From positions 27,791 to 91,790 of the forward strand of contig JASAND010020403.1 of NCBI GenBank assembly GCA_030248195.1: 64,000 bases of DNA. Reading direction: 5' to 3'. The stretch is from Trissonchulus latispiculum (taxonomy: Eukaryota; Nematoda; Enoplea; Enoplida; Ironidae). Of this stretch, positions 1-11,145 are shown piece after piece. The notes under the pieces were generated by a model. It searched no databases, was not told where the DNA came from, and was given only the letters and a program-made list of their open reading frames with translations. Both the position numbers and the translations under genes were made by a program. Within the stretch, counting starts at the first letter, position 1; each line of letters begins with the position of its first letter.

Positions 1-204
1 CTCCGGAATCCGTCGAGTAGTTTTTGAGAAATCGATGTTCGAAACAAAATAATCGCAGTTTTGCCAAAATGGTTTTCGGCCAAATCTCTAGCTTAGAGCA
101 ATAAAGTCCGGCTAATAGGCATTCATAAAATGTGCATTTGGACGATGTATCGATTGAGTATAACTAAGCCAATTTTGTCCTTAATATGTGGCAGTAATTT
201 TGAA
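1..204. other. no feature seen
   Basis: AT-rich sequence without a convincing exon, repeat end or RNA gene. The remaining exons of the DEG/ENaC gene (final pore-forming segment) would be expected downstream on the minus strand, but no such exon is visible here or at 426-1072. Confidence 0.4.
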
Positions 205-425
205 AAAACTGATTTCCTCGAAAATGGCCATTTTTTGACCCTAAAACAGTTTTTTGCTTATACTGACTTAACCACTGGAGATAGCTCAATGGTTAAAGAG
301 CAAAAATGTTCATTTTCGAGTCCTCTTTCCAGCCATACCAACCAACCCCGTGTCTTGTCTACCTACTGGGAGCTTAAGGCCAAAAACCAAAACTTTCTTA
401 TCTTTTGGCCTAAGAATATGTTCCT
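205..425 (+). repeat. diverged interspersed repeat, copy 1
   Basis: This stretch matches the reverse complement of about 3155-3325. Both share, in order, a GCTCAA..GTT segment, CATTTTCG.GTCCTCTTTCCA, GTCTACCTACTG.GAGC.TAAGGCCAAAAA and CTTTTGGCCTAA.AATA. By eye the two copies are about 75-80% identical, so this is an old family. They flank the two DEG/ENaC exons in inverted orientation. No coding potential is recognised in the overlapping open frame. Confidence 0.6.
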
Positions 426-1072
426 AAAATGTTAAAGAGCACGGAAATAGGTTATTTCGTAAGTTTTAGCCCTTTGCGTAAAGGATTAAAGCCGTAGGAG
501 TCAAAAATACCCGAAAGGAAACCAGCACCTTAATGCGATGAGTGTCGTTAAGGACTGAGTTAATCCAGCTTAATACTCAGCTTACTGAGCAATGAAACCG
601 AGAACCGATAGCCTCTGACTGTTGGGGACAAGCCTCAGGAACTACTTTGCCTAGGAAGTAAAATACAAATCGTAGTGAGAATCAGCGAGTCAAACTACAG
701 TAAGTGTGTCAAACAATTTTATCACAAATTACAGTCTAGGTGCTAAATGCACCTGAAATCTGAAACGCTGAAACCTTAGAAAAAGTCTGGACTCTTGTAG
801 GGGCCTGTATACAATTCCTGTAGCTGCTAATTCCTGAATAATCATGAGCAAATGAGACTAGTTGAGTATCCCAACGATTAGATTAGGAAATTGAAATTCA
901 TATATGCATACGGAAAATCAAAAACGGCGTTTCAAACAGACCAGCACTGATTTCACTGTACTTAAATTGGTACACATTTTCTAAAAACGTGAATCCTAGT
1001 AAATAATTGCAAGAAAACCAACATTGAATTAAGTAACAACTGTTATGCAAAGGCACAAAACGACGTTAATAC
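426..1072. other. intronic or intergenic, no feature seen
   Basis: AT-rich DNA between the diverged repeat and the donor site of the DEG/ENaC exon. It is probably intron on the minus strand. I see no further exon with channel motifs. Confidence 0.35.
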
Positions 1073-1571
1073 CTGGAAAATGAGATGGTCTTTTTGTAGT
1101 CATATTCGGTGCAGCTGGGAAGGCACCTAGCATGACACCCATGCGAAAGCTTTACACCAGATTCCAGCATTGCAAAGGTTGCAACCGAGCTGCAAATTAG
1201 ATTTTGCAGAATGCTACAATCTGGAAGGCTAGACTTGGTAACGTTCACAGAGGGTGTCGTAAGGCAATCGCTGCATTCCGGACTCATTTCCACAGCCTTC
1301 TTGTTTATATTATTCGCTATGCATTTGAACATGCACACCTGATAGTTAGTTCCTTCAGACCGGACACAGGGACTGGATTTGGTTCCCAAACGAACTTGCC
1401 GAAAATGTTTCAGAGAAATATCAGCAAACGTGCCTGCAGGGACATGAACCAGCTCTGGTAGTTGAACTCTCACATCGGCAGGATGCAAAAATCCAATAAT
1501 GCAACCATCATTTGAAGGCATAAGAAAGTCAGTCTGATATCCTTCAGGAATTCTGATGTCCATTTTCAATC
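1073..1571 (-). CDS. DEG/ENaC sodium channel, C-terminal ectodomain exon
   Basis: Internal exon of a degenerin/epithelial sodium channel subunit, a plasma-membrane cation channel with two transmembrane segments and a large cysteine-rich ectodomain. About 165 codons are read from GLKMDIRIPEGYQTD to YDYKKTISFS. Family hallmarks are the GLK start of the post-knuckle region, VPAGTFADISL, an RLGTKSSPC block, YQVCMFKC, and the terminal CHARCLPSCTEYDY motif that precedes the last transmembrane segment. There are eleven cysteines. The 5' edge is set by a TTTACAG acceptor (AG at 1573-1572), the 3' edge by a CAG/GTATTA donor (GT at 1072-1071). The exon begins with two bases of a split codon, which matches the phase of the exon at 2540-2961. 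The pore and second transmembrane exon lies outside the window or was missed. Which DEG/ENaC subfamily it belongs to cannot be told. Confidence 0.85.
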
Positions 1572-1604
1572 CTGTAAACAATATCATTCAAGTTAACATG
1601 ACTC

Positions 1605-1740
1605 TGTAAGAGAAGCAGGAAGAAGCAGGAAAGATTGATACGCCTGATATGGGAGTTCAGCTGATGTCCCGTAGTGTAGTGTTTAGCAAAGCGCTACAAC
1701 TCTACTTTTGTTCTGTCTGCTTTCAATCAACCTTTCATTC
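1605..1740 (+). repeat. tRNA-derived SINE, truncated copy (family 1)
   Basis: It shares the leader GAAAGATTGATACGCCTGATATGG followed by TTCAGCTGATGTC and a GTAGTGTAGT box-A-like segment with copies at 23164-23345 and 42798-42985. The box-B half is degraded. It sits just upstream of a DEG/ENaC exon, probably within the intron. Confidence 0.55.
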
Positions 1741-2158
1741 AATTCATTTTCAATGCCCTATGTGGCAATATCGATTATGATTGCCATTCTGCACGATTCT
1801 GAGCTACGGGCTTGTTTCCCATAACGAAAGTCTCAGAGCAAACTGTCTAGAGTTATAGTTACAAAGCGCCAACACAGCGTGAGGAAAGTGTTACTGCGCT
1901 ACAGCGTTCGCGAAGTGAGCGAGTTTCTGGGCGTTTAGTATTAACATCCGAGGTCCAGTCCAGACTCAATACATTACTGTCGCAGGTGCGGTCCTAGAGA
2001 CTTTATGTCACAATTGTTGCATTTGAACTTAAAACCAACATCCAATTTACACTACCTTCCACGAGGCCCGTTAAATATTATTATGCAGCATGTTTATACG
2101 CACGCAGCGAAAAATTTTGCAGGCGTCTGGTTACACATATGCGGGCAACATGCTAATA

Positions 2159-2470
2159 GTGTTTGAGGCCGGCGGAGGTTTCACCGGCCGGCCGCCGGCC
2201 GTTGAGCATATAGGCCGGCCGGCTACCGGCCTGGAGTGAAGCTATTATGACGGCTAAGACATTGATTTTCGGATTTTATAGTAGAAAAATGGCATAGCAT
2301 AGCATAGAAAATAAGCATAGCTAGATTTGGAGCACATTTTAAGCTTAGTTGCTCTATATTGTAAATTTCTGGTTGCTAATTTGTATTCCACGTATTCTAT
2401 TTGGACGTTAGCAAATGCCGTCGGCCGGCGGCCGGCCGCCAGCCGGTTCAGTCCGGCCGGCCTCAAACAC
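2159..2470. mobile_element. GGCCGG-rich foldback MITE in a DEG/ENaC intron
   Basis: Element of 312 bp with terminal inverted repeats GTGTTTGAGGCCGG / CCGGCCTCAAACAC. GC-rich subterminal blocks of repeated GGCCGG and GCCGGCC surround an AT-rich centre. It is flanked by TA on both sides (2157-2158 and 2471-2472), compatible with a 2-bp TA target duplication. It has no coding capacity. It lies inside the 968-bp intron (1572-2539) of the minus-strand channel gene. The superfamily is uncertain; TA flanks would fit Tc1/mariner-type mobilisation. Confidence 0.65.
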
Positions 2471-2539
2471 TACCTGCTAAATCAGAAAGTATGAAATAAT
2501 TCTTTAGTCAGTAAGTTCAGTTAAGGTCAACTACAACAC

Positions 2540-2961
2540 CGTAAAAGTTTAAAGTAGTACCGGCTGCAGGATGAACTGTATTCTGAGTAAATCCGTGTAT
2601 GGTCAAAGAAACTCCATACAGCCCAAAGTTCTTCATGCTTCTATTGCAGCAGGCAGTGGTATCCAAAAGGTTGTTGTAGCCCAACTGGCAAAACACAATC
2701 AAGTCTTCACAGCGATGAGCTATTTTGTCAAAAAAGCTTAAAGTGGTTTCTGACTTTGCAGCAAGCATCCTGTCTAGTTTCATTGCCTCGTCGACAAGAA
2801 CGTTCATTTGAGACGGCACTGTTTGCGACACGTTGAGATAGGTGAAATAGTAGTTGCCAGGAAATATGGCACCCAATAGAATATTTATTGTAGACATTTC
2901 GTTTTGGGAAGCATCTATTCCATTGTTCTTCAAGTAAGTTATCAGTCTAGATCTGTTAAAC
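2540..2961 (-). CDS. DEG/ENaC sodium channel, upstream ectodomain exon
   Basis: Exon of the same minus-strand channel gene, about 140 codons from FNRSRLITYLKNNGID to GTTLNFY. It covers the finger/thumb-proximal part of the ectodomain. A CEDLIVFCQLGYNN segment resembles the conserved C..li..C.f.g block, followed by LLDTTACC and a terminal GTTLNF corresponding to the family's G.C.tFN motif just before the GLK exon. The acceptor is TTTCGTTTAG (AG at 2963-2962). The donor is G/GTGTTG (GT at 2539-2538); reading through the donor gives VVVDLN and a stop. Phase 1 at the 3' end matches the next exon at 1073-1571. The first transmembrane exon was not found in 3.0-4.1 kb. Confidence 0.72.
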
Positions 2962-3154
2962 CTAAACGAAAACAAGAAAACAAACAAACGAACTATATGT
3001 ATATTTCGTTTTCTACTCTTTGGTCAGACTTTAGTGTGTAAACCATTTAAGGTACTGGTATCGCTTTGTGTAAACTTGACCTTACAGGCTCCAATTCATT
3101 ATGAAAATAGATGAAACTTTCAAACTATATTATTTTGGTGCTCTTTAGCATATT

Positions 3155-3325
3155 GGGATCAGTCCCGTATTTTTAGGCCAAAAGCTAAGAAAGTTTTGAT
3201 TTTTGGCCTTAGGCTCTCAGTAGGTAGACGAGAGACCGGTTTGGTTGTTATGGTTGGAAAGAGGACACGAAAATGAGCATTTTTGCTTTCACAACATTTG
3301 AGCCATCTTCAGTAGTTAAGTCAGT
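3155..3325 (-). repeat. diverged interspersed repeat, copy 2 (inverted)
   Basis: Reverse-complement counterpart of 205-425. The shared blocks include TAGGCCAAAAGCTAAGAAAG, CTCAGTAGGTAGACGAGAG and GGTTGGAAAGAGGACACGAA. It is followed by a run of nine G residues near 3350. Confidence 0.55.
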
Positions 3326-3330
3326 CTGTG

Positions 3331-4089
3331 TGTAACAAAAAGGCTAGTTGGGGGGGGGTCGTTTTCTCCCTTTTTAAATAGATTCTCTACCTTGTTTGAT
3401 CAACAACTGACATCAATTTCGCATTCAAGCCTCCTAACTACTTGATCACGATCGCAGGGTTCATAGATTAACAATGCTAAGTTAACTATGCTGAACTATT
3501 CTCGCAGGTTAATTCATAAATCAGAAACTTCAATAAAATACCTATCTAAACTCTAATGCTCGCTCACTTTGACGCAGGTTAAGCCCAAAGAAATCAGATA
3601 AATTAGTCGATTATTTAATGAGAAGGTAAAATAATTAGCAGCCCATTTAATCATCAATTACACGGAGATGACAAGACAGTCACAATAATAACAAACAAGA
3701 CAGTGCATTAAATTTAAGTTGGTCAAGATATGAACTCTGCTTCGAACCTCAAGTTTTAGAAAATGCTCTTTAAAATCTCATCCAATTATACATGTTCAAG
3801 CTATCTTGATGATCTGGATCTTCGCGTGTTGAATCCGATTGACAGGTTTCCTGGATAATGGCAAGGGAGGGCCACAGAATAGAAAATCAGAAATAGTAAC
3901 GCAGATCAGAAAATGCAAAAACAATCGAGTCGTGGCAAGCCCTCACAAACGAAATCAGCACAACCAGGTCAATACAAAGACCGCTGGTGCAAAAGCCAAA
4001 GTGACTGAGTCCTCAAAGAACTGGTTGTCCGCCCATGCCTTGTGTAGCGCCTTGAGCTGGGGAATGAAACCGTTGACTCAAGACCACTA
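3331..4089. other. no feature seen
   Basis: AT-rich DNA with a G run near 3350 and no recognisable exon or element end. Small open frames here look random. Confidence 0.35.
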
Positions 4090-5745
4090 TAAGTAGGACT
4101 GGGCGCAAGGACGCTGATCTGTGACTGCGGGTGGAGATATTTAGTCCAGGCGGCTCTAAATCCACCGACTTGCCTCGCCAAGGGGGAAACAAACAAGTTT
4201 TGGGGGACGCCAACGGGGCGCCAGACAAAATTACGAGAACACACGCAACAAATAAAATTAAGCTCAATTAACAACGAACCACCGGGCTATTCCCAGAGGT
4301 CTACCTAGCTAAATTAAAGAGATCAAATCCTAGTTACCAAAAATTAATAAAAGTTAAATAAACAAGAAAGGACAACTGGGCACTTTAATTTCAAGGAAAA
4401 AGGGCAAAGGTAATACAGAAAAATCCCACCTGGGCGACACAGAGTGGGGACAGAAATAGCGGGCTACCCGGCAAAAATAACAGCAACAATAAATCACAGG
4501 ATTGGGAGACGACAAATAAAAGGGAGGGGAACCAGCAAATAATGGAGTGGGGTGTGAAGTACTATGTGTGTACCTCTATAATAAACTAATGTCGGACTCC
4601 AGTAAAGATTGCAAGTAAGAGTTCAGTGTGTGATGTTAAGTCCTAGCCAAATATGAGAGAAGGAGCGAGAGTGTTATAAATTAGCAGATACAAGTGGAGA
4701 GTAATTATCTATGGGCCCTAAGCGACCGTCCCTAGATCTAATAGGCTTGAACACCGCTAGACTTTATTACACTAAACATCAAAGCCTTATACTAATTCTT
4801 CAACAACTATACGAAGTTACTATAAAACAGTCAGAGAGCACGACAGTAGGATAAACACAGTAGAGGGGAGGACGTTACTCTCTCCCAATATCCTAAACTC
4901 AGCCAAAACGGCTCCAACCCAATAAGTCAACCCCCAATTTATCTGACTCCCCGATGACAACCACGATTGCAACTACGACTGACTGGACCTACACTTTTCT
5001 CGTTTATATATACTTTGTGCTACTCGTGTAGCTAGCCCAAAAGAAATCACTTTTATCATTCATGAAACAATTATCGAAATAGTTCAAGGTTGTCTGATTC
5101 CATCAAATAAAGTATACTTTACATCGCATGTGTGAAGCTAGCACAACATATAATTTTGAGTGCTGCGCTGCTGCGCAGCTAGCTATCAGTACCCCAATGG
5201 GTAATATCCCACAGGGGGAAGGAGTAACAATCAATGGAGGGAGGGGGAAGATTAGCGATCAAAGACAGATATATACGGGGAAACGGGGGAGACCCCGCTG
5301 ATAAGGAAAGGGAAGGGGAGGGGAGAGTTAGGAGTTAATATAAAGAAAGCGCAAGAGTTGTTAGACTTTAAGTAGGGGGTTAGGAGGGGTAAGTTTCAAA
5401 GAAATTTTAAAATAAGGAATAAACAGAGAAAAGGCTTACCGACGAGAAAAGGCTTTAAAGGGGGACCCCAAAAGTAACCGCCCGTCCGTGACAAGATAAA
5501 ATTCCCAACTAACTATTAACAAGTCTGAGTCAGCATCAAAAGAAGATAAACTGGAAAAAACCAGTTTTTGTCAGCGTCTGCTGACACGCATAATCCATCT
5601 TTCCAGACGTGACATATAAATTACAACAATTACATAAGGGGAATTTTTAGAGACTTTTAGGAAATTTTGGGAGAAAAATGGGAAAGGGACGAAACGTAAA
5701 TATTGGAAAAGGGGTGATAGCCCAGTCGCTATCACCTACATTACA
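4090..5745 (-). mobile_element. degenerate LTR and leader of an LTR retroelement, minus orientation
   Basis: Read on the minus strand, 5745 starts TGTAATGTAGG followed by the hairpin GGTGATAGC..GCTATCACC. This resembles the plus-strand start at 6778 (TGTAGTGTAGG followed by a hairpin). Near the other end, a leader-like block carries GGCGTCCCCCAAAA, TGGCGAGGC (rc at 4172-4180) and AATATCTCC..GCAGTCA in the same order as plus-strand sequence at 17360-17460. I infer two oppositely oriented remnants of one LTR family. No gag or pol is recognised and the exact LTR ends are unsure. Confidence 0.4.
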
Positions 5746-6777
5746 CTTGAACTGATCCTGCCCGAAGAAACTGTAAAGAAGAATAAATATGGTGGAAGAT
5801 GGAACTTTTTGTTATGTTTTATAGTTTATTAACAGTTTAGTATATAATGTATTTTTAGTAGTAACTAATTCGAAAAGTTATACCAAAATTTTTGTTTTTC
5901 TAATATTTTGCGCTGTTAACTAAATTTGTTTTTTCCTACATAGCAAATTTATACCTTTTTCCCATTTTTAACATTTTATATAAAGGAAAGCGTCGCCTTT
6001 TGAGAGATACCTGACAGATTCCCTCCCTCCCAAATCATTATTTGGTTGTATGGGGCGTCCATGTATAATGTCAGTTTTGTTACCTTCCCCGGTGTGAACA
6101 AAGTAGGGCCGCTAGGTTCTTCTTCTCCTGATATGCTGATATGATATGCGCGAAGTAGGTCATTTTGCGCAGAGGGGCAAAGTTGCGTTTCGGACGTAGG
6201 GTTATCTTTACTTATGATTCCTTTTCCCCATCTCCTATATATACGGTTAAAATATACCGTCGGGTATTGGCTGGGGTGTATTGGTTACTGCATGTGAATG
6301 TGTGAGTGAATGGTCCATAGGCCCCAACCGGCGTGATGGCCGTGTGAATATGACCTGGGTTTTTGAAGGCGAAGCCAATTTACCCACCCATTTAGTTCTC
6401 TGGGCGAAACTTCCCTTTTCCCTCCAATGTTTTAAAAATTACGTCCGGAATAGCTGGGTAGTCAGCCGTACCTCAGTTTTCCTACGAAGCTGGCATGGTA
6501 TATGGCCAAAACTCAGGGTGGGTCAGTGGCTTCCCTTATCCCCTTTCCGCGTTTAATCTCTCAAAAAGCATAATGCTTTAATAAATTCTATATACCCCCC
6601 TTTTTTGTTCATATCCCTACAGAGCTTAATTTTTTCTATTTATGTTGCTTGTTTTGAATTTTTCTATTTATACTTATCTGACAACTGCGATTTTTACTCT
6701 TTCTTAAAAAATGTTTTCCTTTTTGCCTTAAAGTTTCCTTGGCACTCGCGGGGGTCGTGCAATAAGCTCTGGGGAGA
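5746..6777 (+). other. no gene seen; purine tract at the end
   Basis: No recognisable protein; short open frames lack family motifs. The last bases, CTCTGGGGAGA, form a polypurine tract immediately before the TGTAGTGTAGG LTR-like start. It matches the CTGGGGAGA tract before the 3' LTR of the downstream element (16292-16300). I infer that this is the 3' internal end of an older relative. Confidence 0.4.
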
Positions 6778-7302
6778 TGTAGTGTAGGTAGTAGCGGCAG
6801 CCGCGACTACTCCCCCTCCAGTTTTATTTCATCAATTTATTTCGTAATTTTTCCTTAAAACCTTCCAAAATTACCTTTAAACCCTTTAAATCCTGATTCA
6901 TTTATTTACTGGAGTGTCTGGTATTTATTGAATATGATGCGAAAAAGTGGATTGTTAGTGTAGCGCTATCTTTACGGTTGAACTTCTGCTGAATTCTGAA
7001 AACATTCATTTTCTCTTAATCACCGTAAAGATAACGCTACACGTAAGTTATTTTTTTACTGTTGTGTAAAAGACTGAGCACAGGACAGTACTTATATCAA
7101 TTTCGATTGCGCAATACTTTTTCCATTTGTAATGATGACTCACCTTTCATTCAGTTGGAAAGTTTCGTTTGTCGGGTGCGGTCGCTTTTATCAAATTGGG
7201 CTCCGACTTTAGTACAGATTTTGGGGTTGCCCCTCTGTCTCTACCTGCCTTAGATTTTCTTTTAACTTGTTTTCTTGACCAATTCTAACTTTCTAATTCA
7301 AC
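6778..7302 (+). mobile_element. LTR-like remnant, left part, interrupted by the 7303-17031 insertion
   Basis: Starts TGTAGTGTAGG after a purine tract, followed by the imperfect hairpin AGTAGCGGC..GTCGCGACTACT. The sequence is cut at 7302 by a younger LTR element and resumes at 17032 after the CAAC target duplication. It shares the hairpin-start layout with the minus-strand remnant ending at 5745. Confidence 0.45.
6958..7042. repeat. short inverted repeat (hairpin)
   Basis: GTGTAGCGCTATCTTTACGG at 6958-6977 is complementary to CCGTAAAGATAACGCTACAC at 7023-7042 with one mismatch. The loop is about 45 bp. It lies inside the interrupted LTR-like remnant and could be an embedded MITE or a structural part of the LTR. 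Confidence 0.6.
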
Positions 7303-8058
7303 TGTAACGGATCAAGTTTGGACATGGTCAACCTTTACGTTGCTGGTGATGTAGCTAGGCTAGCTACCCGCTTGGCTTAGCATATCATCAAAAAGGGGCT
7401 GGGTTTACTTTGCAAGTCACGTAGCTCCCCCAACGTGTACGTTTGGGATTGGGTGGGTTCCCCCCCTTGCTATACAGGGAGCTACGTGATTGGGGGGGGG
7501 CAAATTCTCACTAGGGGGCGCTCGTGGGAGGGTTCAACCCAACACTCGCTTCCCCCCATCAGTCTTGTACTTTCTATCATTGTGAACGCTCTTATATTCC
7601 TCTACGCTTTCTCCCCCCATTTACTGTGTATATAATTTGCCCCTTATCACCCTTGGGACCGGTGCTGGTACGTTGGCCTTCTAGGCCCTGTAACTGTAAG
7701 TCTATTATATTGTGTGATTGTTTGTTTAACTGAGGGCCCGGCCCATAACTGTATTTTATATTATTCTTATATAATATTTGTTGTTCTTCTTTATTAAATT
7801 GTTGCTACTACTTTTAATTAGGCGTGAGTCTACTGAGCTCCTGCTAGGTAGGTGGTCCTGTTCGAATCCAATATCAGTGAGAGTGAAGAGACATCTTTTC
7901 ACTTAGGGCAGGTTTCTACCCGGTTTACATCTGGCGAGGCTGTCCCGACCGTCTCCTGTAGTTGGTTCGTTGTCTATTTGTTTACGGTCTCCGCATCCGT
8001 CAGGTTTCGGGTGTGGTAACAGTGCTCGTACGTAGAATCCGGTACTTGCTCCGCTACA
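7303..8058 (+). repeat. 5' LTR
   Basis: A 756-bp direct repeat of 16301-17031, beginning TGTAACGGATCAAG and ending CCGCTACA (canonical TG..CA). Compared with the 3' copy it has about 24 extra bases near 7450-7475 and scattered substitutions. It contains an AGCTACGTGATTGGGG segment, a TATATAATA stretch near 7767-7775 and a TGGCGAGGC motif near 7932 that recurs in neighbouring LTR remnants. The sequence just after it (TTAGGCTGCCAGGAG) is not a primer-binding site I can assign to a tRNA. Confidence 0.9.
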
Positions 8059-8673
8059 TTAGGCTGCCAGGAGCTCAGGGATTTTTTCTTGCCTGAACCC
8101 CTTCGTGAAAATTTTCCAAATTTTTGTCAATTTTTATTTAATTTCGTTGGGTCTCCCTCCGTAGTTCCTCGCATTTGTGCACGAAATTTTTTCCATTTTT
8201 TCTTATGTAGGTAAACCCCTCCTAGGGTCAAAAATCCGAAATTTTTTTCTCTAGGGTGTGAGTGTTTTGTATACGTATATAATTGTGTGCTTGTGTTCCC
8301 CCAAATTTAGGCTCAAAATATAGTATTTATTTTTGGGGTGAGCTAATTTAGGGCTATTTTTTGGGATTTGAGCTAGGAAACTTTTTCCAAAGTTCATACC
8401 TATACTACAAATAATTTTACTGTGCTAATTTTGTTTGTTCTTGTGATTTTTGCCTAATCGCATTTCTTTTAGGTTAATTTCGGTAATTGTTTCCTTTTCA
8501 GGTCTAAAAAATAGCAGGCATCTGCTCAATCACCATCAATATATTGTATTTTGTCTAAACTTTTATATACGTATATAGGTGCATTTTTCTGGGGTACCTA
8601 GGAAAATTTTTGAGTCGTATCTAATATTGTTTTTGAAAAAGACCTTTTAGATTTAAGAAGAGAGTTCGACTCT
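8059..8673 (+). other. leader between 5' LTR and gag
   Basis: AT-rich untranslated leader of about 615 bp with several short T runs. No open frame of note and no obvious packaging hairpin. The first good start codon for gag is at 8674. Confidence 0.55.
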
Positions 8674-11145
8674 ATGGATCAAAAGCGCACTAGTCAACGC
8701 TTGAAGGAGAAGGAACTACGTCACCAACCATATAGTGTGACTGGTCACCGTGGAGACTCCCATGTGGACTGTATGGGCTGTCTGCCGTCTACGTCGAGAA
8801 TGACTGCTGGGTCGTTCACTGACCGGGACCCGGCGCTAGGGATGCGCCCCCGGTCCAGTTCTGCTTCAATGGCGGAACTTAGAAGAAAGCAGAGTGGCTG
8901 GGCATCAGGGACTGCTCGGAAAAGCAGTGCCCCTTCTCTGGACCCATCAAATTCCGGTTCTTTGACCACCTTGTCCGAGCCTGAACTGCCGGAAGCAGGT
9001 CTGGCATCAGAACCTGTCTTCTTGACAGCAGCCTCAAGCATGGCATCATTAGCCGACGACCAGCCTGGCGGTTCGACCGCTCAGACTCTGAGGTTTCACG
9101 ACGAAGCCATCAGGACGTTGGACTGAAATGCGGTTGGGTTGGACCAGAGGGACTCTCCTCAGGGTCCTGAGTCGAGTCCCGGGGACCAGACCGTCGTCGG
9201 TCTAGGGGAACGCATGGACTTGGGTTCAACTCGGGTTCATGAACGGTCTCTGTCGGAATCTGATGATGATCTTTTGGCCCTGGGAACTGCGGCGATGCCT
9301 GGATTGCCACCTCTGAATGACCTGGTCACGTCAGTGCTTCAGAACCTAGGAATTGATCTGGAGCACGAATTCTCACTTGGAACGGCGGCACTGAACAATT
9401 GATCAATGGATTCGGGAGTGCAGCATAGGCTGTCTTGGGACCCATCGTATGATGTTGGTTCCCAGGATTTGGCTTCACCGATTCATCAGCCAAGTCCATC
9501 AAGGAGCTCCGCGGGTGGCATCACCCCGGTAGCAACGAACTCTGGAATGGAACAACAAGTTATGGTGCCTCAGTCCTCACAAGGGACTAACAGTGGACAG
9601 ATGGGTTCGACCCAGCGTCCAGAGGGGTCAGTCGTGATCACTGTGAACACGACGGACGTGAATAACCAGCTATTGCGACCGGACCTTTGGTCAACACCAT
9701 CATATACCTCATCACCGGTGACCAGACGGCCAAATATCTTGCGGCCATCGGTTCGTGGTGGACGAACCGGTCATCGAGTTCATGCTGGTGGTCGGACTTT
9801 GATGTCATCAATTCCGGAAACCAGTCCGGTTGGTCATTCGGGCCAAATGGAACCATCAACCAGTCACCAGCCATCACAAGATCAGGCGGTTCGACCGACT
9901 GGTCCCCCATCGCGACGGTCATCGTCGGGTGGGTCGGTCAACATGATCAGGATGACACCTCAGCAAGTTCAGATGTTGAATGATTACACCAAGTGGTTCA
10001 AGTCCATCTCCAGGTTCAAGGGCAGAAAAGGAGCCATCAAATTATCAACATGGTTGAAGATGTTTGAGTCAACTTGGGAGGCTAGTGGGGCCGAGCTTGA
10101 CCTCAAACGACCATTGTTGTGGTATCTGCTTGACGAGTCGGTCAAGCAAGACCTGGAGGGTCAGTCCATGGGAACTTATGATGAATTGGTGTCCATTCTT
10201 CATCAGCTTAATGAGCCAGTCACCAAATCGGCCGATAAATACGCCCGGGAATTCTTCGAAAGGAAGCAACTCGCATCAGAATCGAGCCTGGATTACCTCA
10301 ATGAACTGGGGTCCATCGCCTGTAAAGCTTTTCCGACGGCCGCGTTGAAGGAACGGGAGCTGAAGGTGGTGGATCGGGCTTCGCGTGGACTCATGTCGGC
10401 TTTGCGAGCAAAGGTCGCGAGTTTGTTCGCCGATGTTGAGAATTGGGACCATCGTAAGCCCAATGACATCTTCATGCGAGCCGTGCGTATTCTTGAGGCG
10501 GTCGAAGAGGGTGACACCCAGTCGAAACCCATGGAGACCATATGTAGCGTTGGTGATGGTGAGAGGGTTCAACCCGTTGACCAACAGGAATGTCCTGCGT
10601 ATGTACGAGAACTCAAACGGGAACTTCAGGACATCAGGAACTCAATCGTTCAGAACCAGGCGATGACAGCAGGCCATCAAACCTGGGACGATGAAGTGGT
10701 CGCAGCCTGTGAGATATTGGACGATCCGAACATGCAAGACTTGGACCCGGAGGAAGTCTGTTTTCTGGTGGAGCAACAGGCGAACACTGGAAACTCAGGA
10801 AAGGCATCTTCTAGTCAGGATAGGTCCAATCGTTGTACCTACTGCGCGGAACCTGGTCACAGGTGGGCACATTGTCCGATGTATAATAAGAACATCACCT
10901 TCTGGGGTGACGACCCACTTTGGCTCAGAATGGTCAACAGCAGGTTCTTCGGATGCTTGCTGAAGCAGAAGGACGATGGCACTGGTCAATTCGAAGTGAA
11001 ACGCCCGTCCGGCGGTGGTGGTGCAACGCGTGGTTCGGGTCGCGTCCTGGCATCAGGTCGTGGCGGTGGTGGGTTCAAGAGAAGAGGTGGTGGTGGTGGA
11101 AACAATGATGGTCAGCGAGGTGGTGGCAATTCGGGAAACGAATGA
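8674..11145 (+). pseudogene. gag: gag polyprotein, two in-frame UGA codons
   Basis: One frame runs from ATG 8674 to the stop at 11143-11145, interrupted only by TGA at 9124-9126 and 9400-9402. The last open segment (from 9406, 579 codons) has a disordered Ser/Pro-rich N-terminus, then a capsid-like helical region (about residues 185-345) with FKGRKGAIKLSTWLKMFE and LASESSLDYLNELG as in Ty3/Gypsy-type gag. It has a CCHC zinc knuckle CTYCAEPGHRWAHC (about residues 477-490) and a C-terminal tail rich in RG and GG. Predicted role: coat protein that packages element RNA. Both stops could stem from C-to-T change, or be read through; the sequence does not tell. The following frame overlaps the stop by ATGA, a -1 relation. 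Confidence 0.8.

Noticed and set aside
3839..4274. Overlapping open frames of 84-101 codons on both strands
   Set aside because: No family motif. The minus-strand part overlaps the LTR leader-like block and is explained by it.
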